Assembly: GCF_000024945.1 (NCBI RefSeq) | Contig: NC_013520.1 | Coordinates: 513,501-577,500, forward strand | DNA: 64,000 nucleotides | From: Veillonella parvula DSM 2008 | Lineage (GTDB): Bacteria > Bacillota > Negativicutes > Veillonellales > Veillonellaceae | Direction: 5' to 3' | Shown: piece after piece, positions 18,811 through 28,800 of the stretch | Layout: every line of letters begins with the position of its first letter | Numbering within the stretch: position 1 is the stretch's first letter | The notes under the pieces: model-generated | What the model saw: the letters and a program-made list of their open reading frames with translations, nothing else | What the model was told of the DNA's origin: nothing | Database searches by the model: none | Position numbers and translations under genes: made by a program

Positions 18811-18959
18811 CCTATATACCTAGTTTTTTACATTAATTTAGAAATTAATTCATTATATTTGTAAAAAAAAGACACTAAAGACTTGTATTTTAGCCTCTAG
18901 CGCCTCTCGCTGCATAGATTTAAAGTGGTATTTAATTTGTGCTTTTTTCTAAAGCTTGT

Positions 18960-19049
18960 TCAATCTCGAACATATTTAATTTTGCCATTAGGAAGTTCGA
19001 TAGGAAAATATTTACGTTTTTGTTGAGAATAATTTGGATTTGTTTGCAT
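18960..19049 (-). CDS. Possible 29-residue peptide downstream of xis
   Basis: A short frame starts at ATG, 14 bases after the xis stop, with AAGGAT at good spacing. It reads MQTNPNYSQQKRKYF then PIELPNGKIKYVRD and stops. The product is basic and hydrophilic. Its tight position and ribosome binding site argue for translation, but the length is too small for certainty and no family is known to me. Confidence 0.4.
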   Translation of the reverse strand: MQTNPNYSQQKRKYFPIELPNGKIKYVRD

Positions 19050-19063
19050 ATAATGGGATATCC

Positions 19064-19243
19064 TTATTGAATATTAAAATTAGCTTTACAATAGTCATCT
19101 AAAGCATTTTCTGGGATTAGTATTTTATGACCTATATGAATGCAATTTAAGTTTTTAGTTTTAATTAGATTGTAAATGTGACTCATACTTACATTTTTTG
19201 CAAAGTATTCCTCAGCAGCTTCGCGTACAGTGTAGAGTTTCAT
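19064..19243 (-). CDS. xis: Excisionase-like helix-turn-helix protein
   Basis: The 59-residue protein starts KLYTVREAAEEYF, continues with VSMSHIYNLIKTKNLNCIHIG and ends with an ILIPENALDDY segment. This is the layout of MerR-like excisionase (DNA-binding HTH, type-17-like) proteins: helix-turn-helix, wing, and a basic-acidic tail. It would bend DNA at the att sites and steer the integrase towards excision, or act as a regulator. GAGAGGTGAG precedes the ATG. It is transcribed leftwards, away from the Cro/CI-type gene, and the operator between them could control both. Confidence 0.75.
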   Translation of the reverse strand: MKLYTVREAAEEYFAKNVSMSHIYNLIKTKNLNCIHIGHKILIPENALDDYCKANFNIQ

Positions 19244-19336
19244 TCTGCTCACCTCTCGTTGTGTAAAAATAGATAATTAGATATAATTAAATAATAGGAA
19301 ATTTAACCACTTAAAGTTCTTTTAAATGGTAAATAT

Positions 19337-19372
19337 ATTTCTTTTTGGTTAATAAATTAACTAAAAAGAAAT
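19337..19372. promoter_or_regulatory. Palindromic operator between xis and the Cro/CI-type gene
   Basis: Two 16-base arms, ATTTCTTTTTGGTTAA and TTAACTAAAAAGAAAT, match at 15 of 16 positions around a 4-base spacer. A further TTAACC half site lies near 19310. This is the expected form of a repressor operator controlling divergent lysogeny-type genes. Confidence 0.65.
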
Positions 19373-19439
19373 TTCTTGTGAGTTAATTATATTATATATG
19401 AAATAAAAAAACAATAGAAAATAAATGAAAGGGTATTTT

Positions 19440-20279
19440 ATGGGATTTTTTGACTCTTTGATGAATGTTCATATTACAGATATGTCTATTAAGAGTGAAT
19501 TTTCTAATAGATTGGAAATATTAATTCGAGAGTTTGGTTTACAAAAAAAACAACTTGCTAAAGAACTTGGGGTATCGGCTGTTGCAATTACAAAATATGC
19601 AAAAGGGCTTTCTATGCCTTCATTTGAAATTATATCTGCCATTGCTGATTATTTTAATGTAACTGTAGATTTTCTCTTGGGAAGAACGGCAATTCCTTTT
19701 TTAGAAAAAGATTTTGTATATTTCCGTCCTATAGGAAAGATTAATTATAGTTTTTATATATATAATAAGGATCAAGAGAAAGAGAAACTTGAAGGAATTT
19801 TAGAATATATCTTTGGGTTAACTGTATGGAACATGGAGTTACCTAAAGATGAAACAGCTTTAAATCAATTTTTGTGCTTTAAATTTTTAAAAGCGGATAG
19901 TAACCAACGCTTATATGAAGCCCTTTTCCTAACAGATGAGTTGAATGTTAGAGAGTTTTTATTTGAGATGGAAAAAGCACTTGGATTTCCATTTATGAAT
20001 GATTACGCTGGTCCAATGTCAGTAGACTCTCAATATCTTGCAAACTTATTGATTTGGAATGAGGCTAGTATTAAACCACCTATAGGTAGCTTACCACTTA
20101 ACGAGCCACAGTATTTAGCTACTTTATCGAAACCAATATCTAATGAAAAAGTTCGTTTAAATTATATGTCAACAAGTGGAGCCATGCCTCATATGACTAG
20201 GTGGCTTGCCATGAGTGAGGAGGAGCGAAGAGATTTGTTGATGAGACGTTTAAGGCGTATTAAAAGAAGTTTCAAGTAG
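19440..20279 (+). CDS. Cro/CI-type helix-turn-helix regulator of the element
   Basis: The 279-residue protein has an HTH_3 domain at about residues 15-72 (NRLEILIREFG.QKKQLAKELGVSAVAITKYAKG described in parts, ending DFLLGR). A C-terminal region of about 200 residues follows that I do not recognise. It has no visible Ser-Lys LexA-type peptidase motif. GAAAGGG stands 6 bases before the chosen ATG. An in-frame ATG 15 bases upstream is less likely. It is divergent from xis across a strong palindrome and lies 23 bases ahead of the Type III methylase gene, so it may both control excision and time expression of the restriction system (inference). Confidence 0.8.
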   Translation: MGFFDSLMNVHITDMSIKSEFSNRLEILIREFGLQKKQLAKELGVSAVAITKYAKGLSMPSFEIISAIADYFNVTVDFLLGRTAIPFLEKDFVYFRPIGKINYSFYIYNKDQEKEKLEGILEYIFGLTVWNMELPKDETALNQFLCFKFLKADSNQRLYEALFLTDELNVREFLFEMEKALGFPFMNDYAGPMSVDSQYLANLLIWNEASIKPPIGSLPLNEPQYLATLSKPISNEKVRLNYMSTSGAMPHMTRWLAMSEEERRDLLMRRLRRIKRSFK

Positions 20280-20302
20280 TAATGGTAATAAAGGAGAATA
20301 TT

Positions 20303-22243
20303 ATGATTAGAGATAATATTGAGGCAAATAAATTTATAACACCGAATAGTTTAGACGTCGAGCTTTTAAAAATAAATTTTCCGTATTTTTTTAATGATTC
20401 TGGAGAATTCCTATTAGAGCAATTTAAGCAACAATTAAAGAAACAAGATATTACTTTCAATAAAGAAGGATATGAATTAAATTTTTTAGGAAAGGCTTAT
20501 GCTAGATATCTAAGTGGAGCAAAAACAGAAACCTTTCTTGCACCTCATGTTGAACATAATAGATTAGATAAAAATAAAAATAGTGAGAATGTTTATATAA
20601 TCGGCGATAACCTTGAAGCATTAAGACATTTGCTTGGTTCGTATATTGGAAAAATTAAATGTATTTATATTGATCCGCCATATAATACAGGAGAAGATTT
20701 TATCTATAATGATTCTTTTACCTTTACTGCAGATGATTTAGTGGATCGTATTGGAATCGATAGACAGGAGGCCGAACGCATTCTTGATTTAAATGGTAAG
20801 TCCTCGCATTCTGCTTGGCTAACATTTATGTACCCTCGTTTAGTTTTGGCAAGACTACTTTTGAGAGAGGATGGTGTTATATTTATTTCTATTGATGATA
20901 ATGAGTATGCTAATTTAAAGCAAATTTGTGATGAAATATTTGGTGAAGAAAACTTCCAGGCTGATGTTGCTGTTGTAGCAAACCCTGGAGGACGAGATTA
21001 TAAGAATATTGCTATAACAAATGAGCATCTTTTGATTTACACTAAAACTATAGAAACTGAATTAAATGAATTAGAGAAAAAGGTAGAGTTTAAAAGATTT
21101 GATTCTAAGGGCGGTTATGAACTAAGAGAATTAAGAAATCGTAATCCTAAGTTTACTAAACGTAATCGGCCTAATTTATATTATCCATTTTTTATTAATC
21201 CTAATAGTATACAGGAGGATAATACATGTTTAATTAGCCTTGAGGCGAATGATGAATTTTTTATTGAGGTATATCCCAAAAATTCAAAAGGAGAGGATAG
21301 TTGTTGGCGCTGGGGAAAGAATAAAAGTTTAGAAAATATTAATTCTACCAGCTTTGATCTGTCTAATTTAGTAGCTCGTAAAAAAAAGAATGGTGGATAT
21401 AATATTTATGAAAAATCTAGAAAAGCAACAACAAAAGCAAAGTCGTTATGGAATGGTGTAGGATATAGAACTGAAGATGGCACTCGTTCTTTTAATGAGT
21501 TATTTGAAGAAAGCTATTTTGATCATCCAAAATCTCCAGAATTAATTAAACAATGCTTAATTATAGGTATGTCAGAAGATGATATTGTTTTAGATTTCTT
21601 TAGTGGTTCGGCTACAACAGCAGAAGCTATTATGCAGTTAAATGCATCAGATTTAGGAAATCGTAAATATATTTTGGTCCAGTTGCCAGAATCAATAAAT
21701 GAAAAAGAGCTTGCCTATGGAGCCGGTTATAGAACTATTGATGAAATTGGTAGGGAGCGAATATCTCGTGCGGCTAAAAAAATAAATCAAGAATATGGGG
21801 TAGATATTGATAAAGGATTTAAGATTTATGAAATTAAACCATTAAGTAATAACATTCTAGATAAGCTTGATATGTTTGATGCAGATAGTTTAATTCTTGA
21901 GGATATGGTGAAATTATTTGATACGGACTGTTCACAAGGAAAAAATGCTATATTGATGACGTATAAAATTATGGATGGTTATGGTTTTACTAGTTCGATA
22001 GCACCATATCAATTAAAAAACTATGTTGCTGATAAGATTGAAGATAGTCTATATATTATAGAGAACGGATTAGCATCAGAAGATGTGTTCGAGTTAATTA
22101 AGCAACTAGAAAATAGAACATTAAATATAAATAGATTAGTCTTATATAGTTATTCAATTGAATTTAGTGTTCTTCACGAATTAAGAAGAAATATTTCTAA
22201 TTTACAAAATAATAAGCATGTTGAATTGATAGAGAGGTATTAA
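20303..22243 (+). CDS. mod: Type III restriction-modification methylase subunit
   Basis: The 646-residue adenine-specific DNA methyltransferase shows the beta-class order of motifs: motif IV IDPPYNTG (about 123-130) before motif I DFFSGSATTAEA (about 430-441), with the target-recognition region between them (about 210-400). Mod alone methylates and, with Res, defines the recognition site. The ATG at 20303 follows AAAGGAG and gives a normal N terminus. The earlier ATG at 20282 lacks such a site. No simple-sequence tract of the kind that makes some mod genes phase-variable is seen. res starts one base after the stop. Confidence 0.93.
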   Translation: MIRDNIEANKFITPNSLDVELLKINFPYFFNDSGEFLLEQFKQQLKKQDITFNKEGYELNFLGKAYARYLSGAKTETFLAPHVEHNRLDKNKNSENVYIIGDNLEALRHLLGSYIGKIKCIYIDPPYNTGEDFIYNDSFTFTADDLVDRIGIDRQEAERILDLNGKSSHSAWLTFMYPRLVLARLLLREDGVIFISIDDNEYANLKQICDEIFGEENFQADVAVVANPGGRDYKNIAITNEHLLIYTKTIETELNELEKKVEFKRFDSKGGYELRELRNRNPKFTKRNRPNLYYPFFINPNSIQEDNTCLISLEANDEFFIEVYPKNSKGEDSCWRWGKNKSLENINSTSFDLSNLVARKKKNGGYNIYEKSRKATTKAKSLWNGVGYRTEDGTRSFNELFEESYFDHPKSPELIKQCLIIGMSEDDIVLDFFSGSATTAEAIMQLNASDLGNRKYILVQLPESINEKELAYGAGYRTIDEIGRERISRAAKKINQEYGVDIDKGFKIYEIKPLSNNILDKLDMFDADSLILEDMVKLFDTDCSQGKNAILMTYKIMDGYGFTSSIAPYQLKNYVADKIEDSLYIIENGLASEDVFELIKQLENRTLNINRLVLYSYSIEFSVLHELRRNISNLQNNKHVELIERY

Positions 22244-22244
22244 A

Positions 22245-25199
22245 ATGGAAATTAAATTAGCTGTTTTACCTCATCAAACAAAGTGTGTTAAAAGTATTGC
22301 TAGTGTTTTTGATTCAGTGAATATGGTAGAGACGGATGAGCCTTCTGCAAATCCTATTTTTAGTAAAGAGGATATAACACTTAAAAATAATATAGATAAA
22401 ATTCAATCAGGCTTATATGAGTCTGTTATACCGGTTGAGTCTAGAACTAGTATTGCAAATGAATTTGGTGTGGATATTAAAATGGAGACAGGAACAGGTA
22501 AGACTTATTGTTATACAAGACTTATGTATGAACTTAATAAGCTATATGGTTTTTTCAAGTTTATTATTTTAGTTCCAACGACTCCTATTAAAGAAGGAAC
22601 ACTCAATTTTATTCAGTCTAATTATGCTATGCAGCATTTTTCAGATTTATATCCAGGTAGAAGGATAGAGTTATCAGTATTAAATGTACAGAAGTCAAAT
22701 AAAGGCCGTAAAATGTTTCCTCAAGCAGTGGCAAATTTTGCTAGATCTACTGTTCTTGAGAAAAATAAAATCAGTGCGTTATTAATGACTAGTGGAATGC
22801 TTATATCTAAAACAACAATGGATACAGATTATGATCAAACTTTATTAGGTCATTATTCAAAACCTTATGATACATTAAAAGCTACTAGACCTATTGTGAT
22901 TATAGATGAACCCCATAAATTCAAGCGTGAAAATACAGCTTATAAGAGGCTGATAGAGCGAATTGACCCGTTATGTATAATCCGCTTTGGTGCAACTTTT
23001 CCCAAAAAAAGGGGACAACAAGAAAGAGATTATAATAATTTGCTTTTTAATCTTGGTGCTTGTGAAGCATTCAATAGTAATCTTGTTAAAGGTGTTGAAA
23101 CTCAATTAATTGAGCAGGAATCTTTAAATGAAACTAGAGTTAAGGTTTTAGATATTAAACATACTAATCCTAAGTCTTGTGTGATTCGAAATGAAAAAAG
23201 TGGTAAAAGTTATACATTAGCTTTAAATGATTCTTTGTCAACTGTTAGTGATGACTTTCATGGTGTAATAATTCAATCAATTGGTAAAACAGAGGAAGAA
23301 ACTATAAAAAATGGAATTACATTATCAAATGGTCAAATTCTAGCTAAAGGGGATCAAATATATGCTGGTGTATACAGTAATACATACCAGGAATTAATGC
23401 TAAAACAAGCGATTCAAAATCATATTGAACAGGAGAGAAATAATTTTTTTAGAGAAACGAAAATCAAGACCTTATCACTATTCTTTATTGATTCAATTGA
23501 ATCCTATCGTGGGGATGATGGTATAGGCCCGTTACGTTGTAAGTTTCAAGCGTTATTAGAAGATTCATTAGAGCGAGAGTATAAAAGATATGTAGAGTCT
23601 ACTAATCCGATAGAAATAGAATATTGTGATTTTTTAAAAACATCATTGCTTGATATTGCACAAACTAATGGTGGTTATTTTGCAGAGGACAATTCTACTA
23701 GTGATATTGATATACAAAAAGAAATTGAACAAATTTTAAAAGACAAGCAATCATTATTAAGTTTTAAAGATGAGTATGGTCGGTGGAATACGCGGAGATT
23801 TATTTTCTCTAAATGGACACTTAGAGAAGGTTGGGATAATCCTAATGTTTTCCAAATCTGTAAATTGCGTTCTAGTGGTTCGGAAATTAGTAAACTACAA
23901 GAAGTTGGTCGTGGATTACGCTTGCCGGTAGATGAATATGGCAATCGTTTGTCTGAGGAACAGTTTTATTTAACGTATCTTTGTGATTATTCTGAAAAGG
24001 GATTTGCAGAATCTTTAGTTACGGAGATTAATAGTGACTCTTTTCAAAAATCCATTTCAATTATGGAGCTATTACCTAAAGTCGCTGCTGATAAGGGGAT
24101 AACTCCCAATGTACTAATGGCTGAATTATTATCTAAATGCTATATTAATTGTAATGGTGAGATTTTTGAAGAAAAAGCAGAAAAATTCTTAGAGGAGTAT
24201 CCGGAATTTAATATAGGTTTAATTCAAGGAAAAGTTAGAAATAAAAATAAAGATAATAAAGGTCATGTTGGAATTCGCTCTAATAAATTTGATGAAATTA
24301 AAAATCTTTGGAAAAGTTTAAACAAAAAATATTATTTAGTCTTAGATGATATTTCAGATGAATATTTGGATAAAGCTATATTGTCTATTCTTAAAAGTGG
24401 AATTAAAGAATCTGTTTATGCTTATACGGTTAGAAAAAGTCTTGTATTTGATAAAATGCAGGCATATGTTCGTGATGAACCTACTAAATCTCAAGTTCTT
24501 GACCAGAGCATTAAATATGGAGAATTTTTAAAGCAAGTTCATCAGAATACAGGCGTACCTATTATATCCATGCATAAAGCTTTGTGCTTATATAATAAGA
24601 CTAATCCTTTAGATGATACATTCTTTAACAAGAGAACATTATCAAAGTTTATCGAACTATTTCAAGAATGGTTTGAAAAAGCCTTCTTGAAAAGATTTTC
24701 TTATAAACCTTTAGGAATAGAAAAACGAGAGACAGCTTTAACAAATTATAATGGTGAGGTTAAGAATGAAATAGCACAAGGCGTTGTTGGGATTATCCGT
24801 GATAATCAAATGAAGGTACCTGATAATTTTTTGTATGATCAAGTTGTATTTGATAGTCCTAAAGAGAAAGAAAATATTCAAAAAAGTGATATCGATGAAG
24901 TGGTTGTATTTGGGAAGATACCGAGAAAAAGTATTCAAGTTCCGCTTTATTTTGGTGGTACTACAAGTCCTGACTTTATGTATGTAATAAAAAAAGATTC
25001 TGGTTATGAAGTAAATCTTATAGTAGAAACCAAAGATATTGATCGCACCACTACTTTAAGGGGCACAGAGGGGCTTAAAATTGAATCTGCTAAAAAGTTT
25101 TTTGATGCTTTAAAAGAATCAGGTGTTAATGTTGTTTTTAAAGCGCAATTAAAAAATAATGATATTGTGCCAATGATAAAAGGGCTACAGGAAAATTAG
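22245..25199 (+). CDS. res: Type III restriction endonuclease subunit
   Basis: The 984-residue protein is a superfamily-2 translocase fused to a nuclease. Walker A METGTGKT lies near residue 80 and the Type III-specific Walker B variant IIDEPHKF near 217-224. A QEVGRGLRLP motif VI is near 548-557. The C-terminal nuclease has the PD-(D/E)XK pattern PDF (about 909) and VETK (about 926-929). It cleaves DNA carrying two unmethylated sites when complexed with Mod. The gene is full length with all motifs, so the system looks functional. It ends about 190 bases before attR, and the interval holds nothing that I recognise. Confidence 0.93.
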   Translation: MEIKLAVLPHQTKCVKSIASVFDSVNMVETDEPSANPIFSKEDITLKNNIDKIQSGLYESVIPVESRTSIANEFGVDIKMETGTGKTYCYTRLMYELNKLYGFFKFIILVPTTPIKEGTLNFIQSNYAMQHFSDLYPGRRIELSVLNVQKSNKGRKMFPQAVANFARSTVLEKNKISALLMTSGMLISKTTMDTDYDQTLLGHYSKPYDTLKATRPIVIIDEPHKFKRENTAYKRLIERIDPLCIIRFGATFPKKRGQQERDYNNLLFNLGACEAFNSNLVKGVETQLIEQESLNETRVKVLDIKHTNPKSCVIRNEKSGKSYTLALNDSLSTVSDDFHGVIIQSIGKTEEETIKNGITLSNGQILAKGDQIYAGVYSNTYQELMLKQAIQNHIEQERNNFFRETKIKTLSLFFIDSIESYRGDDGIGPLRCKFQALLEDSLEREYKRYVESTNPIEIEYCDFLKTSLLDIAQTNGGYFAEDNSTSDIDIQKEIEQILKDKQSLLSFKDEYGRWNTRRFIFSKWTLREGWDNPNVFQICKLRSSGSEISKLQEVGRGLRLPVDEYGNRLSEEQFYLTYLCDYSEKGFAESLVTEINSDSFQKSISIMELLPKVAADKGITPNVLMAELLSKCYINCNGEIFEEKAEKFLEEYPEFNIGLIQGKVRNKNKDNKGHVGIRSNKFDEIKNLWKSLNKKYYLVLDDISDEYLDKAILSILKSGIKESVYAYTVRKSLVFDKMQAYVRDEPTKSQVLDQSIKYGEFLKQVHQNTGVPIISMHKALCLYNKTNPLDDTFFNKRTLSKFIELFQEWFEKAFLKRFSYKPLGIEKRETALTNYNGEVKNEIAQGVVGIIRDNQMKVPDNFLYDQVVFDSPKEKENIQKSDIDEVVVFGKIPRKSIQVPLYFGGTTSPDFMYVIKKDSGYEVNLIVETKDIDRTTTLRGTEGLKIESAKKFFDALKESGVNVVFKAQLKNNDIVPMIKGLQEN

Positions 25200-25389
25200 T
25201 AATATTAAATCAGTATCTATAATAGTTTGAATAGTTATTTTATGTAGTGGAAAGAGAAAAATGCATTTTTAGTTGCAATAAAATATATAATAGATAGAAT
25301 ATAAAGATTAAATATACTGATTGTGTAGTAAATATAATGTATATATATTATATTTACTTAAAATGTTGTATAGAAATTATTTTTTCTTT

Positions 25390-25435
25390 CTTCTAAGCCG
25401 TGGGTCGGGGGTTCGAATCCCTCCTGGATCACCAA
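25390..25435 (+). repeat. attR: tRNA-Arg 3'-end fragment
   Basis: This is a perfect 46-bp copy of the tRNA-Arg 3' part (9879-9924), with no 5' half and no promoter, so it is not a tRNA gene. It marks the right end of the element. Confidence 0.95.
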
Positions 25436-25443
25436 AGAAATAA

Positions 25444-25478
25444 GCGGATAGTTCATAATGAGCTATCCGTTTTTGTTT
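25444..25478 (+). terminator. Chromosomal terminator originally behind tRNA-Arg
   Basis: Arms CGGATAG and CTATCCG are followed by TTTTT, 9 bases after attR. Before integration this would have ended the tRNA transcript. From 25479 to 25679 I see only AT-rich non-coding DNA. Confidence 0.8.
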
Positions 25479-25679
25479 GCGTTTTTAGCATAGTTACACA
25501 TAAAAAAACTGTAAAAAGATAAACCTGTATTAAAAATGAATAAAATTTCATAAACTAATATATGAATGAGTAAAAAAATGTACTTATAAGATGGTATAAG
25601 TCTAAAAAAGAATTAAAATAATACTATAAAAACTGGATTTTTGTATGATGATAAAGCATGAATGAAAAATGAATTTATC

Positions 25680-25709
25680 TTGATTGTTATATTGATGATT
25701 TTATATAAT
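25680..25709 (+). promoter_or_regulatory. Promoter of the first autotransporter gene
   Basis: TTGATT, 18 bases, then TATAAT (25704-25709), leaving a leader of about 90 bases. Confidence 0.6.
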
Positions 25710-25803
25710 TATAAATATTATGGTTAATTATAAGCTTTCATATGTAAGTATGAGGTTTTATAAATAGATATTTAGGTTATAGTTCTTGTAATAGGAGTGT
25801 TTC

Positions 25804-28800
25804 ATGAATAAGATTTTCAAGGTGATTTGGAGCAAAAGCAAAGAGTGTTATGTAGTTGTGTCTGAGATAGCTAATAACTATAGTGCTAAAAAAGCTGTAT
25901 TGACTAGTGTTTTTGCTGTGTTGGCGGTAACTGGTGGTGCAGCTCATGTTATGGGGGCGACTTTACCGTCGGAGCTAACAGACAAAGGCTCTATTAAAAT
26001 CGGTCAGTATGCAACTACAAGTAATATGTCTAGTATAGTTATAGGGACAAGCAGTCAATTTAGAACTTCTTCAGTTGATGGGTATAGGGCAATTGGTATT
26101 GGCTCTGGGATTATTGCTAGTGGTAATAATAGTGTTTCTATCGGTGGACATTCTCGAGCAACAGAAGATCAGGCAATTGCTATTGGGGGTGCGTCTGATG
26201 ATAGTGGTGCTAAAGCGACTGGTTCTCAATCTATTGCTATCGGTGGTAATACTGTAGCTAGTGGGGATTCTTCTATTGTAGTAGGTGGTGATGACGTAGA
26301 GGTTGCATTCGCTAGAACTGTAACTTATACAGATATTAACACTGGACAAGCGAAAACTGGTACATTGAGACAGGCATCTATTGATTTGGCGAATATCCAA
26401 TTGCCTCAATATATCACCGCTACAGCTAGTCATGCAGGGACTGCCATTGGGATGAAAACTAAAGCTGGTGACTTGGGCCTTTCTCTCGGCATGGGGGCGG
26501 ATTCCGCTACTCGCCTAGATGGTAAGGCTGGTAATGTAGTTAACGCTATCGCTATTGGTGCCGGTGCAAAAGCTAATCGGGATAACTCCATTGCAATCGG
26601 TGGTGGTGCTAATACTGATGCAGCGGGTGTAGCACAAACAAGCTATACTATGAGTAATGGAGATACGGTTAACTGGGCCGGTGGTGAAAATGTGTTGCCT
26701 GGTGACGTTGTATCCTTTGGTGCTCCTGGTTATGAACGTCAGCTTAAAAATGTAGCTCCTGGTATTGTCAGTGCAACTTCTACAGATGCAGTGAATGGCT
26801 CTCAGTTATATGCAATAGCTGAGAAGACTTTATCTAAATATATTTCTATTAAATCTGATTTGGCTGGGAATAAATCTAATAAAGGTGCAGAAGCGACTGA
26901 TTCTATGGCTATAGGTCCGGATGCTTCTACAACAACTGCTGCTACTAAAGGGACTGCTTTAGGTACTGGTGCAACTGTTACTGTAGCGAATGGTGTAGCT
27001 GTAGGTTCACAGTCTAAAGCGAGCACAGCTAGCGGTGTAGCAGGCTATAATGTAAACGACTCTAGAACCGATAAATATGGTGCTTTATCCGGTAAAGCAT
27101 TGACATCTACTTTAGGTGCCTTTGCTGTAGGTAATGAGACGAATACACGTCAAATCACAGGTGTGGCTGCTGGTACAGCTGATACAGATGCTGTAAATGT
27201 GGCACAGTTAAAGAGTGTGAACTTAAAAGTAGCTGGAGACAGTGGAACAGGTGATGTTAATCTTGCTAATAGTACTTTAAATATTAAAGGTGCTGGTCTT
27301 GCTAAAACTACTGCATCTGGTAAAGATGTAACCGTAACTGTGTCTGAAAAAGCAGTTAAACAAGAAGCTGTTAAAGCGGTTACAATGGCAGCAGCAGATC
27401 CTAATGGTCCGATTACTGTGACACCTGAGCTTAGTGCGGACAAAGATACAGCAACTTACAAAGTTGGTATTGATCCAACTAAAGTAGCTGAGACTACTAA
27501 GTTGACTTATAAGGATAATGATGGTGCAGATAAGACCGTTACATTAAAGAAAGGTTTGAACTTTAAAAACGGTACTATGACGACTGCTACAACTGCTGCA
27601 GATGGAGTAGTAACGGTTGATATCAATGATGATACAAAGGCTAAAATTAATAATGCCGCAACAAATAAGCTAGATAATCTTACATCAGATGGTGAACAAA
27701 AGGTTAAGAGCTTGTCCGCATGGAATGTAAAGGCTAATAACAGTAATGCTGAAACAGTAACAGGTGGAGATACCGTTACATTTAATGATGGCTCTAATAT
27801 CGCTATTACTCAAAATGGCAAGACATTTACTGTAGCGACTAAAAATGATGTAAACTTTAATACTGTAACAGCTACGACAAAGGTGACAACACCTGCGGTA
27901 GAAGGGCTTACTAATACGTCCTGGACACCTGGTACTACTACTCCTGTTAGTGGTCGTGCGGCAACAGAAGATCAATTGAAAGCCGTTGATACACAAGTAG
28001 TAACAAATAAAGATGATATTGCTACGAATAAGGCTAATATCGATAAGAATAAAGATAATATCGCAAAGAATGCGGACAACATCACGAAAAATGCTACAGA
28101 AATTGCTACAAATAAAGGCAATATTACAACCAATACGCAGAACATTGCAACCAATACGGCAGCCTTGGCTCGTAAGATCTCTTTAGGAGGTAATACTGGT
28201 AGTACAACAGAGAAATCCTTAAGTACAGGTGATGTGAAGTTTAATGTAAAAGGTGCGGGTCTTGTAACGACTTCTGCAGCTGGTGATGATGTAACCGTAA
28301 CTGTGACAGAAAAAGCAGTTAAACAAGAGGCTGTTAAAGCAGTTACAATGGCAGCAGCGGATCCTAATGGTCCGATTACTGTGACACCGGAGCTTAGTGC
28401 GGACAAAGATACAGCAACTTACAAAATTGGTATCGATCCAACTAAAGTAGCAGAGACTACTAACTTGACTTATAAGGATAATGATGGTGCAGATAAGACC
28501 GTTACATTAAAGAAAGGTTTGAACTTTAAAAACGGTACTATGACGACTGCTACAACTGCTGCAGATGGAGTAGTAACGGTTGATATCAATGATGATACAA
28601 AGACTAAAATCAATAACGCTGCAACGAATAAGTTAGACAACCTTACTCCAGATGGTGAACAAAAGGTTAAGAGCTTGTCCGCATGGAAGGTGAAGGCTAA
28701 TAACAGTAATGCTGAAACAGTAACAGGTGGCGATACCGTTACATTTAATGATGGCTCCAATATCGCTATTACGCAAAATGGCAAAACTTTCACCGTTGCA

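Larger units (their letters stand above)
9925..25435. mobile_element. Integrative mobilizable element inserted in tRNA-Arg
   Basis: About 15.5 kb lies between the two 46-bp repeats. It contains a tyrosine integrase, an excisionase-like protein, a MobF relaxase-helicase, a VirD4-like coupling protein, a small ribbon-helix-helix protein, a Cro/CI-type regulator, a Type III restriction-modification pair and two unknown genes. No VirB4, VirB6 or other type IV secretion genes are seen, so it is called mobilizable and not self-conjugative. The coding sequence is visibly more AT-rich than the genes on either side, which supports acquisition by transfer. Confidence 0.93.

Noticed and set aside
20303..22243. 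Possible phase-variable mod gene
   Set aside because: No homopolymer or short tandem repeat long enough for slippage was seen in or ahead of the gene.
25390..25435. A second tRNA-Arg gene
   Set aside because: Only the 3' part is present. The acceptor 5' arm, D-arm and promoter are missing. It is attR.
9925..25435. The element as a full self-transmissible conjugative element or a prophage
   Set aside because: No VirB-type secretion genes and no capsid, tail or lysis genes are present.
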